DNA of 64,000 nucleotides from Streptomyces davaonensis JCM 4913 (GCF_000349325.1 NC_020504.1:8474326-8538325); one strand, 5' to 3'. Positions 1 through 10,885 are shown, counted from the stretch's first letter. Numbers and translations are program-made. The notes: generated from the letters alone by a model not told the origin.

Positions 1-150
1 GAGGCGGCGCGGCGGCTGCGGGTGCCCTGCACCATGCATGTCGTGCCCGGGGCCACCCACCTGTTCGAGGAGCCCGGCGCCCTCGACGACGTCGCCGACG
101 CGGCCCGGCAGTGGTGCGCGGACCATGTCCGGGCCGCCGCGGGGGATTGA
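1..150 (+). CDS. Alpha/beta hydrolase, C-terminal fragment
   Basis: Only the last 49 codons are in the window, open from base 1 to the TGA at 148-150. The visible segment has the form VPGATHLFEEPGALDDVA followed by a C-terminal helix. That is the usual end of dienelactone-hydrolase-like alpha/beta hydrolases, with the catalytic His in GATHLF. In Streptomyces such domains are often fused behind a phosphoribosyltransferase domain, but nothing upstream can be seen here. Substrate unknown. A family call on so short a fragment is moderately secure. Confidence 0.6.
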   Translation, partial: EAARRLRVPCTMHVVPGATHLFEEPGALDDVADAARQWCADHVRAAAGD

Positions 151-178
151 AACCGCCCCGCGTGCCTACCCTGAACAT

Positions 179-1900
179 GTGGCTCGTGCCAACGACGAGG
201 TCGCCGCGCTCTTCCGGGAGTACGCGGACCTGATCTCGATCACCGGAGGAGACGCGTTCAGGGCACGCGTCTACGAGAAGGCCGCCCGCGCGATCGGCGG
301 CCACCACACCGATGTCTCCACCCTCGACGCCAAGGGCCTCAAAGAGATCCCCGGGGTCGGCAAGTCCATCGCCGACAAGGTCGTGGAGTACCTGGACAGC
401 GGCAGCGTCGCTGCCGTCGAGGAGCTGCGGGCCAGAATCCCGGAGGGAGTGCGTCGGCTGACCGCCATCCCCTCCCTCGGGCCCCGGAAGGCCCTGATGC
501 TCTACGAGGAGCTGGGCATCTCCTCCGTCGACGAGCTGGCCGACGCCATCCACGAGGAGCGGCTGCGCGATCTGAAGGGCTTCGGGCCGCGCACCGAGGA
601 GAACCTGCTGCACGGCATCGACCTGCTGCGCTCCTCCGGAGGCCGGGTCCACATCGACGTCGCCGCCGAGCTGGCCGAGGAGGTCGTCGCCGCACTGTCC
701 GAGGTCAGCGGCGTGCAGCGGTGCGCCTACGCGGGGTCGCTGCGCCGGGGCCGGGAGACGATCGGCGACATCGACGTCCTCGTCGCGGCCCGCACCTCGG
801 GCCCGGTGATGAAGGCCTTCACCGAGCTGCCGTACGTCACCGAGGTGATCGGCAGCGGCGAGAAGAAGACGTCCGTGCGCACCGACCGGGGGCTCTCCGT
901 CGACCTGCGCGTCGTACCGAAGGACTCCTGGGGTGCCGCGATGCTGTACTTCACCGGGTCCAAGGCGCACAACATCAAGGTCCGCGAACGGGCCGTCCAC
1001 CAGAAGCTGAAGCTCTCCGAGTACGGCCTGTTCGACGCCGAGAGCGGCAAGAAGATCGTCTCCCGCACCGAGGAGGACGTCTACGCCCGGCTCGGGCTGC
1101 CCTGGATCGCCCCCGCGCTGCGCGAGGACCGCGGGGAGATCGAGGCGGGCCTGGACGGAGGGCTGCCCGAGCTGGTCACGGAGGAGGACCTGCGCGGCGA
1201 TCTGCACACCCACACCGACCTCACCGACGGTCTCGCCGGCCTGGAGGACATGGTCGCCGCAGCCGCCGAACGCGGCTACGCCTACTACGCGATCACCGAC
1301 CACGCCCCCGACCTGTACATGCAGCGCATGACCGACGAGCGGATGCTGGCCCAGCGCGAGCAGGTGCGGGCGCTCAAGCCCCCGCACGGGATGCGCCTCC
1401 TGCACGGGGTCGAGCTGAACATCGGCCCGGACGGCGGCGTCGACTGGCCCGACGACTTCCTCGCCGACTTCGACCTGTGCGTGGCCTCGGTGCACTCGCA
1501 CTTCAACCAGGACCGGGCGGCCCTCACCCGGCGGCTCGTACGGGCCTGCGAGAACCCTTGCGTCAACATCATCGGCCACCCCACGACGCGGCTGATCGGC
1601 AAGCGGCCCGGCATCGACGCCGACCTCGACGAGGTCTTCGCCGCCTGCGCCCGCACCGGCACCGCCCTGGAGATCAACGCCCACCCGGACCGGCTCGACC
1701 TCGGCGACGAGCACATCCTGAGGGCCCGGCGGCACGGGGTGCGGTTCGCGATCGACAGCGACGCCCACGCCGTACCCCACCTCGCCCATATGCGCTACGG
1801 CGTGGCGACGGCCCAGCGCGGCTGGCTGACCAAGGACGACGTGATCAACACCTGGACCCTGACCCGGCTCAAGCGCTTCCTGCACAAGGGGAGGGCATAG
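179..1900 (+). CDS. polX: Family X DNA polymerase with PHP domain (PolX)
   Basis: Bacterial PolX is a gap-filling repair polymerase whose C-terminal PHP domain carries a metal-dependent 3'-5' exonuclease. The 573-residue length is normal. The N-terminal 8-kDa/HhH region has two helix-hairpin-helix motifs (KEIPGVGKSIADK and KGFGPRTEENL). The polymerase signature GSLRRG (186-191) is followed by metal ligands D197, D199 and D242. The PHP domain begins with DLHTHTDLTDG (H343, H345) and continues with further His and Asp ligands (ITDHAPD, SVHSHF, IGHPTTR, DSDAHA). The GTG at 179 is chosen because the protein then starts ARANDEVAALFREYADL, as the family does; the open frame before it overlaps the preceding gene and is unrelated in composition. 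Probably constitutive. Confidence 0.93.
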   Translation: MARANDEVAALFREYADLISITGGDAFRARVYEKAARAIGGHHTDVSTLDAKGLKEIPGVGKSIADKVVEYLDSGSVAAVEELRARIPEGVRRLTAIPSLGPRKALMLYEELGISSVDELADAIHEERLRDLKGFGPRTEENLLHGIDLLRSSGGRVHIDVAAELAEEVVAALSEVSGVQRCAYAGSLRRGRETIGDIDVLVAARTSGPVMKAFTELPYVTEVIGSGEKKTSVRTDRGLSVDLRVVPKDSWGAAMLYFTGSKAHNIKVRERAVHQKLKLSEYGLFDAESGKKIVSRTEEDVYARLGLPWIAPALREDRGEIEAGLDGGLPELVTEEDLRGDLHTHTDLTDGLAGLEDMVAAAAERGYAYYAITDHAPDLYMQRMTDERMLAQREQVRALKPPHGMRLLHGVELNIGPDGGVDWPDDFLADFDLCVASVHSHFNQDRAALTRRLVRACENPCVNIIGHPTTRLIGKRPGIDADLDEVFAACARTGTALEINAHPDRLDLGDEHILRARRHGVRFAIDSDAHAVPHLAHMRYGVATAQRGWLTKDDVINTWTLTRLKRFLHKGRA

Positions 1901-1933
1901 CCGGGCAGGCCGATACGGACGCGAGGTGCCCCC

Positions 1934-2359
1934 ATGACTCATCGGATACGTGACGTGATGTCGCCCGGAGCGGTGGCCGTGGAGCCGATGACCACGGTGG
2001 AGAAGGCGGCCCGCCTGATGAGCGAGCAGAACGTCGGAGATGTACTGGTGGCCTACGACTGCGACCTCTTCGGTGTGCTCACGGACCGGGACATCGTGGT
2101 CCGCGCCGTCGCCGAGGGAGCCGACCCGCACACCGCGGCCGTCGGCTCGGTGTGCAGCAAGCCGCCGGTCGTCACCGTGACCCCCGACGACACCACCGAC
2201 CGCGCGCTCGAGCTGATGCGCGAGTACGCGGTACGGCGGCTCCCGGTGGTGGAACACGGTGGCTGCCCCGTCGGCATGGTCAGCCTCGGCGACCTCGCCG
2301 TCACCGAGGACCCGGACACCCCGCTCGCCGACATCAGCCGGGCCGAACCGACCCACTGA
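1934..2359 (+). CDS. CBS-domain pair protein
   Basis: A 141-residue protein made only of two CBS motifs. The first starts at IRDVMSPGAVAVEPMTT and ends around GVLTDRDIVVRAVAEG; the second runs from about SVCSKPPVVTVTPDDTT to VGMVSLGDLAVTED. Stand-alone CBS pairs bind adenine nucleotides and act as energy or redox sensors or as regulatory partners; no partner can be deduced here. GAGG lies 6 bases before the ATG. It follows polX by 33 bases on the same strand and may share its transcript, and it converges on modC. Streptomyces genomes hold many such proteins, so the exact role stays open. Confidence 0.88.
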   Translation: MTHRIRDVMSPGAVAVEPMTTVEKAARLMSEQNVGDVLVAYDCDLFGVLTDRDIVVRAVAEGADPHTAAVGSVCSKPPVVTVTPDDTTDRALELMREYAVRRLPVVEHGGCPVGMVSLGDLAVTEDPDTPLADISRAEPTH

Positions 2360-2379
2360 CGGCGCCGCCGCGCGGCCCC

Positions 2380-3456
2380 TCAGGCGGGGTACGCGTGGGT
2401 CTCCACCGCCTTCACCGTCGCCCAGACCGTGGCGCCCGGGTGCAGGTCGAGTTCGGCGGCGGCGACCGTGGTCAGGTCCGCGGCGAGGGGAAGCTCACCG
2501 GTGAGCGCGGCGCGGATCTGATCGCCGTGGGTCTCCAGGCCGGCCACCTCGCAGCGCCAGAGGTTGCGGGCGCTGGAGCCGGTCGGCCGGTCGCGGTGCA
2601 GGGTGACCGCGCTCGGCGGAAAGGCCACGAAGACCGGACCGGACAGCAGCTCCGTGGTGGTGAGGGGCGGGCCGGTGGTGAGGTGGACGGTGTGGCCGTC
2701 GGCCTCGCCCCGGTAGAGGTTCAGACCGACCAGCTGGGCGATGTAGTCGGTCCGCGGATGACGGGCGATGTGGGACGGTGCGCCCTCCTGGACGACCCGT
2801 CCGTCCTCGACGACGACCAGCCGGTCGGCCAGCACCATGGCGTCCAGCGGATCGTGCGTGACCAGGACCGCGACCGCCTCGAACTCGCCGAGGTGGCGGC
2901 GGAGTTGAGCCCGGATCTCCAGCCGGGTGCGGGCGTCCAGGGCGGCGAGGGGCTCGTCGAGGAGGAGCAGTCGAGGGTTCGTGGCCAGGGCCCGGGCCAA
3001 GGCCACGCGTTGGGCCTGGCCACCGGAGAGCTTGCGGGGCTTGGCACCGGCGTGTTCGGCGAGGCCCATACGGTCCAGCCACTGGGCGGCCACCGCGCGG
3101 GACTCGGCCTTGGACGCGCCCTGGCAGCGCGGCCCGAAGGCCACGTTGTCGAGAGCCGTGAGGTGCGGGAAGAGCAGATAGTCCTGGAACACCACCCCGA
3201 CCGGGCGGGACTCGGGCGGCGTACGGTCCAACTCCGTGCCGTCGAGCCGCAGATGGCCGTCGGCGAGCGGGGTGAGCCCGGCCAGGGCCCGCAGCGCGGT
3301 GGACTTTCCGGCGCCGTTCGGGCCGAGCAGGGCGACCACCTCGCCCGGGGCGACGGTCAGGGCCACGTCGAGGCGGAACGCGCCGCGGTTCACCACGAGG
3401 CGGGCGTCGAGCCCGGCCACGGCGGTGTCGGCGGGGACGTCGTGGGTCTCGGTCAT
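2380..3456 (-). CDS. modC: Molybdate ABC transporter, ATP-binding protein ModC
   Basis: ATPase subunit driving molybdate import through ModB. The 358-residue product has Walker A GPNGAGKST (K51), signature LSGGQAQRVALARAL, Walker B LLLLDEPLAALD, an H-loop (VLVTHDPLDA) and a C-terminal TOBE/MOP-like extension of about 120 residues, typical of ModC and related CUT1/molybdate ATPases. The open frame continues upstream through modB in another frame, but ATG 3456 gives the canonical N-terminus and overlaps the modB stop by ATGA, indicating translational coupling. Order modA-modB-modC on the minus strand. Sulfate/tungstate relatives cannot be excluded by eye, but the neighbours favour molybdate. 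Confidence 0.93.
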   Translation of the reverse strand: MTETHDVPADTAVAGLDARLVVNRGAFRLDVALTVAPGEVVALLGPNGAGKSTALRALAGLTPLADGHLRLDGTELDRTPPESRPVGVVFQDYLLFPHLTALDNVAFGPRCQGASKAESRAVAAQWLDRMGLAEHAGAKPRKLSGGQAQRVALARALATNPRLLLLDEPLAALDARTRLEIRAQLRRHLGEFEAVAVLVTHDPLDAMVLADRLVVVEDGRVVQEGAPSHIARHPRTDYIAQLVGLNLYRGEADGHTVHLTTGPPLTTTELLSGPVFVAFPPSAVTLHRDRPTGSSARNLWRCEVAGLETHGDQIRAALTGELPLAADLTTVAAAELDLHPGATVWATVKAVETHAYPA

Positions 3457-4301
3457 GAGGCGGTCATCCAGCGGTCGCGCAGCCCGGCCAGGACCGCGAT
3501 GGACACGGCGAGCAGGACCAGGCTCAGCGCGATCGCCGCCTCCGGGTCGCTCTGAAGCGCCAGGTACACGGCCAGCGGCATGGTCTGGGTGCGGCCCGGG
3601 AAGTTGCCCGCGAAGGTGATCGTCGCGCCGAACTCGCCGAGCGCCCGCGCCCACGCCAGGACGGCACCGGCCGCGATGCCGGGGGCGATCAGGGGCAGCG
3701 TGACCCGGCGGAACGCGGTGAAGCGGGAGGCGCCCAGGGTGGCCGCGGCCTCCTCGAAGCGCGGGTCGGCGGCGCGCAGGGTGCCCTCGACGCTGATGAC
3801 CAGGAACGGCATCGCCACGAACGCCTCCGCGACCACGACTCCCGCCGTGGTGAAGGGCAGCGTGATGCCGAACCAGGAGTCCAGCCACTGGCCGACGACG
3901 CCGTTGCGGCCCAGGGCCATCAACAGGGCGACACCGCCCACCACCGGGGGCAGGACGAGGGGCAGGGTGACCAGGACGCGGACCAGGCCGCGGCCGGGGA
4001 ACTCGACCCTCGCCAGCAGCCAGGCCAGCGGTACGCCGAGGACCAGGCTCACGGCGGTCGCCGCGGTGGCGCACACCAGGGAGAGCTGGAGCGCCTGCCA
4101 CACCTCGGCGCTGGTCAGCTGCTCGGGCAGGCTGTGCCAGGGGGTCCGGACGAGCAGCGCGATCAGCGGCACGATCAGGAACGCCAGGCCCAGCAGCGCG
4201 GGGAACAGCAGGGGCAGGGGGATGCCCGTCCGGACGCGCCGACGCCGCGGTCCACCATCGAGGGTGTCGCTCGCGGCATCGGCCTTGTCGATCGGGGTCA
4301 C
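3453..4301 (-). CDS. modB: Molybdate ABC transporter permease ModB
   Basis: Inner-membrane permease of 282 residues with about six hydrophobic helices and an EAA-like cytoplasmic loop (EEAAATLGASRFTAFRRVTL) that docks on ModC. The first 25 residues are polar (DKADAASDTLDGGPRRRRV), a cytoplasmic N-terminal tail, followed by the first membrane segment IPLPLLFPALLGLAFLIVPL. The GTG start at 4301 overlaps the modA stop (GTGA), and its own stop overlaps the modC ATG. Molybdate supports molybdopterin enzymes such as nitrate reductase and CO/xanthine dehydrogenases; none lies in the window. Confidence 0.93.
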   Translation of the reverse strand: MTPIDKADAASDTLDGGPRRRRVRTGIPLPLLFPALLGLAFLIVPLIALLVRTPWHSLPEQLTSAEVWQALQLSLVCATAATAVSLVLGVPLAWLLARVEFPGRGLVRVLVTLPLVLPPVVGGVALLMALGRNGVVGQWLDSWFGITLPFTTAGVVVAEAFVAMPFLVISVEGTLRAADPRFEEAAATLGASRFTAFRRVTLPLIAPGIAAGAVLAWARALGEFGATITFAGNFPGRTQTMPLAVYLALQSDPEAAIALSLVLLAVSIAVLAGLRDRWMTAS

Positions 4302-5122
4302 GGCTTGAGGAACCCGGCCTCGGTCAGGACCTGCTGCCCCTCGGCGGACTGGACGAGTGCGATGAACGCCTTGGCGGTGTCGGGGTTCTGGGCGTCCTTG
4401 AGCAGGGTGATCGGGTAGTCGTTGATGGCGTCGGCCGATTCGGGGAAGTCCACGCCCTCCACCTTGTCACCGGCTGCCTTCACGTCGGTCTTGTAGACGA
4501 CCGCGGCGTCCGCCTCCTTCAGTTCCACCTTGGTCAGGGCGGCCTTGACGTCCTGCTCGTAGGAGACGGGGGTGAGCTTGAGGTCCCCGGCTTCCAGAGC
4601 CTTCTGTGCGGCGGCGCCGCACGGCACCTCCTCGTCGCAGAGGACGACCTTCAGGCCTTTGTCGGTGAGGTCCTTCAGGGAGGCGATCTCGTCCGGGTTG
4701 CCCGGCAGCGTCGCGATCTCCAGCTGGTTGCGCACGAACGTCGCGGGCGTTCCCGACGCGTCCCCGGCGTCTGTGACGATCTTCATCGTCTTGGGGCTGG
4801 CGGAGGCGAAGACGTCGGCCGGGGCGCCCCCGGTGATGCTCGCGGCCAGTGAGTCGCTGCCGCCGAAGCTGAAGGTGACCTTCGTGCCGGGGTGCTCCTG
4901 CTCGAACTGCTTGCCCAGCTTCTCGAAGCTCTCCTTGAGCGAGGCGGCGGCGAAGACGGTGACGTCGCCGGAGAGCTTGCCCGAGCCGGAGCCGGGGGAG
5001 TCCGACTTCGCGGGCGAGGAGTCGTCGGACGAGGAACAGGCGCTCAAGGCCAGCAGGGCGGCGGCTGCCAGGGCGGCCACCTGAACGGGGCGGCGGGTCC
5101 GGCGCGCGGTACGAGTCGACAC
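4298..5122 (-). CDS. modA: Molybdate-binding lipoprotein ModA
   Basis: Extracellular solute-binding lipoprotein of 274 residues. A basic N-terminus (RTARRTRRP) is followed by a hydrophobic stretch and lipobox LSAC with the lipidated Cys at 29, then a Ser/Asp-rich linker. The mature part begins LSGDVTVFAAASLKESFEKLG, the classic ModA opening whose Ser residues contact the oxyanion; SFGGSDSLA and GAPADVFASAS are the other signature stretches. GTG 5122 is chosen because GAGGGAG sits 7 bases upstream; the longer in-frame extension lacks a ribosome site and would bury the signal peptide. First gene of modABC, transcribed toward the CBS gene. Confidence 0.92.
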   Translation of the reverse strand: MSTRTARRTRRPVQVAALAAAALLALSACSSSDDSSPAKSDSPGSGSGKLSGDVTVFAAASLKESFEKLGKQFEQEHPGTKVTFSFGGSDSLAASITGGAPADVFASASPKTMKIVTDAGDASGTPATFVRNQLEIATLPGNPDEIASLKDLTDKGLKVVLCDEEVPCGAAAQKALEAGDLKLTPVSYEQDVKAALTKVELKEADAAVVYKTDVKAAGDKVEGVDFPESADAINDYPITLLKDAQNPDTAKAFIALVQSAEGQQVLTEAGFLKP

Positions 5123-5189
5123 GGATGTACTCCCTCTGGTCCTGACGGACCCCATCACCTGCGGCCCTGATGGCTCGATCATGCCGCAG

Positions 5190-5221
5190 ATGCGAGGGCA
5201 AAGTCTTCTGTCGCTTCGCAT
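5190..5221. promoter_or_regulatory. Inverted repeat upstream of modA
   Basis: ATGCGA (5190-5195) and TCGCAT (5216-5221) form exact 6-base arms separated by 20 bases, in the 163-base gap between modA and the HTH/MOP gene. This is where a molybdate-responsive operator would lie, but the short arms make chance a serious alternative. Confidence 0.2.
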
Positions 5222-5285
5222 GAGCCAGAACTGTGACAGGACGGTCTGGCATGTGCGTTTCTATGGGGCCTCATCTGTGAGGTCT

Positions 5286-5681
5286 TCAGGTGCGGTCGAT
5301 GTGTACGTTTGTCGACTTCACCCGGGCCGTCGCCTCCATGCCGACCTCCAGGCCCAGCTCCTCCACGGCCTCCCGGGTCAGCAGGGACACCAGTCGGTGC
5401 GGTCCGGCCTGGATCTCCACCTGGGCCGCAACGTCGCCGAGCTTGATCGCCGTGACGATGCCGGGGAAGGCGTTGCGGACGGACGTGTACGAGGTGTCCC
5501 CCTCGACCCCGCCGCTCTTGGCCAGCTCTACGGAGAACGCGGCCAGATCCTCGCCGTCGATCAGGCGCCGCCCGGTCTCGTCCCGGCGGGTGGCCACGCG
5601 TCCGGCGTCCGCCCAGCGCCGTGCGGTGTCCGGGCTTACGCCGAGGAGTCGTGCGGCCTGGCCGATTGTGTAGGACTGCAT
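5286..5681 (-). CDS. HTH (MerR-like) plus TOBE/MOP molybdate-responsive protein
   Basis: A 131-residue protein. Residues 1-55 form an excisionase/MerR-type helix-turn-helix (YTIGQAARLLGVSPDTARRWADAG), and residues 65-131 form a single MOP/TOBE domain (TSVRNAFPGIVTAIKLGDVA, then a C-terminal VKSTNVHI), a fold that binds molybdate or tungstate. This two-domain protein commonly accompanies mod genes in actinobacteria and probably senses oxyanion and regulates modABC. It lies 163 bases upstream of modA on the same strand. ATG 5681 is preferred over a GTG three codons upstream because it starts MQSYTIGQAA as relatives do; neither has a strong ribosome site. Confidence 0.85.
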   Translation of the reverse strand: MQSYTIGQAARLLGVSPDTARRWADAGRVATRRDETGRRLIDGEDLAAFSVELAKSGGVEGDTSYTSVRNAFPGIVTAIKLGDVAAQVEIQAGPHRLVSLLTREAVEELGLEVGMEATARVKSTNVHIDRT

Positions 5682-5728
5682 GCCGATCACGATAGACGCC
5701 GCCCTGTGCCCGCTCAGGCCCTCAGAAA

Positions 5729-5742
5729 TACCCCCGGGGGTA
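5729..5742. promoter_or_regulatory. CsoR-family operator A
   Basis: TACCCCCGGGGGTA, a perfect 14-base palindrome of the form bound by CsoR/CstR-family repressors. It lies 34 bases before a second copy and upstream of the persulfide dioxygenase-like gene. A third copy controls the divergent csoR-like gene at 8554. Confidence 0.75.
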
Positions 5743-5762
5743 CCCGTGCTACATTCGATGTA

Positions 5763-5776
5763 TACCCCAGGGGGTA
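5763..5776. promoter_or_regulatory. CsoR-family operator B
   Basis: TACCCCAGGGGGTA, a near-palindrome with a single mismatch, ending 27 bases before the GTG of the metallo-beta-lactamase/rhodanese gene. The 34-base spacing from operator A is about three helical turns, so the two sites sit on the same DNA face. It overlaps the likely promoter, which suits simple repression. Confidence 0.75.
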
Positions 5777-5803
5777 ATTTCCGAGCGGAAAGGAGCGCAG
5801 GGC

Positions 5804-7171
5804 GTGTTCTTCATCGACACCGTCGACGTGGCAGGACTCGGCAACCGCGGCTATCTGGCGGGAGGTGAGCAGTCGGCCGTAGTGGTCGACCCGCCGCGCG
5901 ACATCGATCAGGTGCTGGCGGCGGCCGCGCGGCGGGACGTGCGCATCACGCACGTCGTCGAGACGCACCTCCACAACGACTACGTCTCCGGCGGACTGGA
6001 ACTCGCCCGGCTGACCGGCGCCGCCTACCTGGTGCCCGCCGACGCCCGGGTCGCCTTCGCCCGGACCCCCGTGCGCGACGGTGACCGCGCGGTCGTCGAC
6101 GCCGACGCGGGCCTCACCCTGCGCGCCCTGGCGACGCCCGGCCACACCCCGCACCACACCTCCTACGTCCTGGAGGAGCACGGCACCGCGATCGCCGCCT
6201 TCACCGGCGGCTCCCTGCTCATCGGCACCGTCGGCCGACCCGACCTGGTCGAACCGCGGCTGACCGAACACCTGGCCCGCGCCCAGCACGCCTCGGCGCA
6301 CCGCCTGGCGGCCGAACTCCCCGACGAGACCCCGGTGCTGCCCACCCACGGCTTCGGCAGCTTCTGCTCCTCGGCCCAGGCGGCGGGGGACGCCACCACG
6401 ATCGGCAAGGAGAAGGCGTACAACGGCGCGCTCACCCGGGACGTCGACACCTTCGTCGCCGATCTGCTGGCCGCCCTGGACGACATCCCCGCCTACTACA
6501 CCCACATGGGCCCGCTCAACGCCGACGGGCCGCGACCGGTCGACCTCACCCCGCCCGCCGTGGCCGACGCCGAGGAGATCGCCGCCCGGCTGGCAGCGGG
6601 GGAATGGGTGGTCGACCTGCGCAGCCGGGTCGCGTTCGCCGAGGGCCATGTCGCGGGCTCGTTCAACTTCGAGGCCGAGGGGCAACTCGCCACCTATCTC
6701 GCCTGGCTGATCCCTTGGGGCAAGCCGGTGACCCTGCTCGCCGAGTCCGCGGACCAACTGGCCGCCGCCCAGCGTGAACTGGTGCGCGTCGGCATCGACC
6801 GGCCGGCCGCCGCTGCCACCGGCGGCCCCGCCGACTGGATCGGCGCGGACGAGAGCCCGGCCGCCTTCCCCCGGGCCGACTTCGCCGACCTCGCACGCCG
6901 GGTCCAGGCCGAGGGCGTCGTCGTCCTCGACGTGCGTCGCGACTCCGAACGCTCCGGCGGGCACATCGACGGCTCGCTCCACATCCCCCTGCACACCCTG
7001 CACCGCCGGATCGGAGAGATCCCCGAGGGCAAGGTCTGGGTGCACTGCGCGGGCGGGATGCGGGCCGCGATCGCCGCTTCCCTGCTCGACGCGGTGGGGC
7101 GGGACGTCGTCGCGGTGGACGACTCGTTCGACTCCACGGAACGCGCCGGACTCGTCGTCCGGGCCTGTTGA
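5804..7171 (+). CDS. Metallo-beta-lactamase/rhodanese fusion, persulfide dioxygenase (CstB-like)
   Basis: A 455-residue fusion expected to oxidise low-molecular-weight persulfides to sulfite and/or transfer the sulfane sulfur. The N-terminal MBL domain (about 1-240) has the iron site THLHND (H55, H57, D59), then H114 (TPGHTPHH) and H182 (THGFGSF). The middle rhodanese-like domain (about 260-345) lacks an active Cys and is a pseudo-rhodanese. The C-terminal rhodanese (about 355-450) has the loop HCAGGMRA with nucleophile C415. Staphylococcal CstB has the same three-part design. The GTG start is preceded by AAAGGAG; a rhodanese gene follows after one base. Two CsoR-type operators lie directly upstream. 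Confidence 0.9.
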   Translation: MFFIDTVDVAGLGNRGYLAGGEQSAVVVDPPRDIDQVLAAAARRDVRITHVVETHLHNDYVSGGLELARLTGAAYLVPADARVAFARTPVRDGDRAVVDADAGLTLRALATPGHTPHHTSYVLEEHGTAIAAFTGGSLLIGTVGRPDLVEPRLTEHLARAQHASAHRLAAELPDETPVLPTHGFGSFCSSAQAAGDATTIGKEKAYNGALTRDVDTFVADLLAALDDIPAYYTHMGPLNADGPRPVDLTPPAVADAEEIAARLAAGEWVVDLRSRVAFAEGHVAGSFNFEAEGQLATYLAWLIPWGKPVTLLAESADQLAAAQRELVRVGIDRPAAAATGGPADWIGADESPAAFPRADFADLARRVQAEGVVVLDVRRDSERSGGHIDGSLHIPLHTLHRRIGEIPEGKVWVHCAGGMRAAIAASLLDAVGRDVVAVDDSFDSTERAGLVVRAC

Positions 7172-7172
7172 C

Positions 7173-7496
7173 ATGGAGCGCCGGATCACCGTCCGAGAGG
7201 CGGCCGAGCGAACGAGGCACGACGGCACGGCGCTGCTGCTGGACGTGCGGGAAGCCGACGAGTGGCAGGCGGGGCACGTCCCCTGGGCGGTCCACCTGCC
7301 GCTGTCGGCGCTGACCGAACTGCCGCCCGAGGTACACGGCCGCCCACTGGTGCTGGTGTGCCGCTCGGGCAACCGGTCCCAGCTGGCCGTCGACATCCTG
7401 GCCGCCCGAGGCGTCGCTGCGGTCGACGTGGTCGGCGGGATGATCGAGTGGGAGCGGGCCGGACTGCCGGTGGTGCGGAGCGGTGCCGGCACGTGA
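7173..7496 (+). CDS. Single-domain rhodanese sulfurtransferase
   Basis: A 107-residue single rhodanese domain with LLLDVREADEWQAGHVPWA and the active-site loop CRSGNRSQ (catalytic C63). It should shuttle sulfane sulfur between small thiols and the neighbouring dioxygenase. ATG 7173 lies one base after the preceding stop; the alternative longer frame would overlap that gene heavily. The stop overlaps the GTG of the exporter (GTGA), so the two are translationally coupled. Compare CstA in the staphylococcal operon, which is a larger multidomain sulfurtransferase. Confidence 0.9.
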   Translation: MERRITVREAAERTRHDGTALLLDVREADEWQAGHVPWAVHLPLSALTELPPEVHGRPLVLVCRSGNRSQLAVDILAARGVAAVDVVGGMIEWERAGLPVVRSGAGT

Positions 7497-8245
7497 CCTC
7501 GCTGATACTCGCCCTGGCCGCCGGTGCCGTCGTAGGGCTGGCGCTCGGCGCGCTCGGGGGCGGCGGCAGTGTGCTCGCCGTACCCGCGCTGATCTACCTG
7601 CTCGGCTTCAGCCCCGCGGCGGCCACCACCGCGTCCCTCGTCATCGTGGTGCTCACCTCCGTCACGGCCCTGTTCGCGCATGCCCGGGACGGCCGGGTCC
7701 GCTGGCGCACGGGGCTGGCGTTCGCGGCGGCGGGCATCGGGCCGGCGCTGGTCGGCGGAGCCGTCGCCGGGCGGATCCCGCAAGCCCTGCTCACCGGGGC
7801 CTTCGGGGTGCTCGCGGCCGTGGTCGCGACGCGCATGCTCAGTACCGGCCGACCGGGGCCGACCGTAGGGGACCGTCCCGCGCGGCCCGGCCGGGCCGCG
7901 GGCGTGGGTGCCGGGCTCGGTGCCGTCACCGGGGTGCTCGGGGTCGGCGGCGGCTTCCTCGCCGTACCGGCTCTGGTGTCGGGGGTGGGGCTGCGGATGC
8001 GGGCCGCGGTGGGTACCAGTCTGCTGGTCATCACCATCAACTCGCTGGCCGCGCTCGCGCTGCGCGCCGGGGCCGCCGAGGGTCTGGACTGGTCGATCAT
8101 CGCCCCGTTCGCCGGGGCGGCGGTGCTCGCGGCCTGGGACGGGCGGAGGCTCGCGGCGAAGGCGTCCGCGCGGGCCCTTCAGCGGACCTTCGCGGTGGCC
8201 CTGCTCGCCGTGGCGGTCTTCATGCTGGGGGACGCGATGCTGTAA
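7493..8245 (+). CDS. TauE/SafE family sulfite/sulfur-compound exporter
   Basis: A 250-residue membrane protein with seven or eight hydrophobic helices and the two internal repeats of the TauE/SafE family, each opening with a glycine-rich turn (ALGGGGSVLAVPAL near residue 20 and VLGVGGGFLAVPAL near 145). In Cst-type loci a TauE protein exports the sulfite made by the persulfide dioxygenase, and the same role is inferred here. The GTG start overlaps the rhodanese stop. It ends 21 bases before the convergent csoR-like gene. The exact anion is not shown by the sequence. Confidence 0.88.
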   Translation: MTSLILALAAGAVVGLALGALGGGGSVLAVPALIYLLGFSPAAATTASLVIVVLTSVTALFAHARDGRVRWRTGLAFAAAGIGPALVGGAVAGRIPQALLTGAFGVLAAVVATRMLSTGRPGPTVGDRPARPGRAAGVGAGLGAVTGVLGVGGGFLAVPALVSGVGLRMRAAVGTSLLVITINSLAALALRAGAAEGLDWSIIAPFAGAAVLAAWDGRRLAAKASARALQRTFAVALLAVAVFMLGDAML

Positions 8246-8266
8246 GGCTCTGTGGCTCTGCGGCCT

Positions 8267-10279
<2,013 letters not shown>

Positions 10280-10293
<14 letters not shown>

Positions 10294-10825
10294 GGCCGCC
10301 CGCTCCTCCATTGCCGTGGGAATGGTCGTGACCGTTGTGGTCGTGACCGGAGTGGTCGTCTCCCTGCGAGTGGTCGTGCTCGAGGTGGCCGCTGGCCGGG
10401 ACGCCGTGCAGGCCGGCGAAGAAGTACCGGTCGGGATCGTCGGTGAGGAGCCTGGTGAGCAGTTCCCGGAAGGTCTCTCCCGTCCGGGTGCGCAGGACCA
10501 GCACGCTCTGGTACATGTTCGCCGGTCCGAGCCCGATCCGGAGCAGCACCCCGGCCCGGTAGGACTTCACCTCGATCTCCGCGGGGTGCACCCCGATGGC
10601 GCCGCAGTGGATCGCCCCCTCAAGGGTGTCGGCGAGTTCCTTGACGCGGTGCGCATTGCAGCCGTCGGCAGGGGTGAGGGTGGTGAGCAGGTTCAGGTGG
10701 TCGTAGAGCATGCGTGGCCCGGTGACGACGACCCGGACCTCCGGGGCGTCGACCAGCAGGTCCACGAGCGAGGCGCCGCCCTTGCTGAGGGCCAGCGTCG
10801 TGCTCTGGGAAGTGGCTGTTGTCAT
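10280..10825 (-). CDS. His-rich putative tyrosinase partner, function unknown
   Basis: A 181-residue cytoplasmic-looking protein coupled to the tyrosinase gene (14-base overlap). The first 135 residues look globular and I do not recognise the family. The last 30 residues are dominated by His, Asp and Gly (EHDHSQGDDHSGHDHNGHDH), a typical metal-binding tail. Streptomyces tyrosinases normally need a copper-delivering caddie protein such as MelC1 encoded just upstream; this gene sits in that position but lacks the MelC1 signature and signal peptide. A copper-loading role is therefore positional inference. ATG 10825 is used because residues before it read through the regulator end. Confidence 0.6.
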
Positions 10826-10885
10826 ATGCCCAGCGTCCGGCCACTCGACAGGGGCCCGCGAGCCCGGAACGCCCAAAAGGGTCCG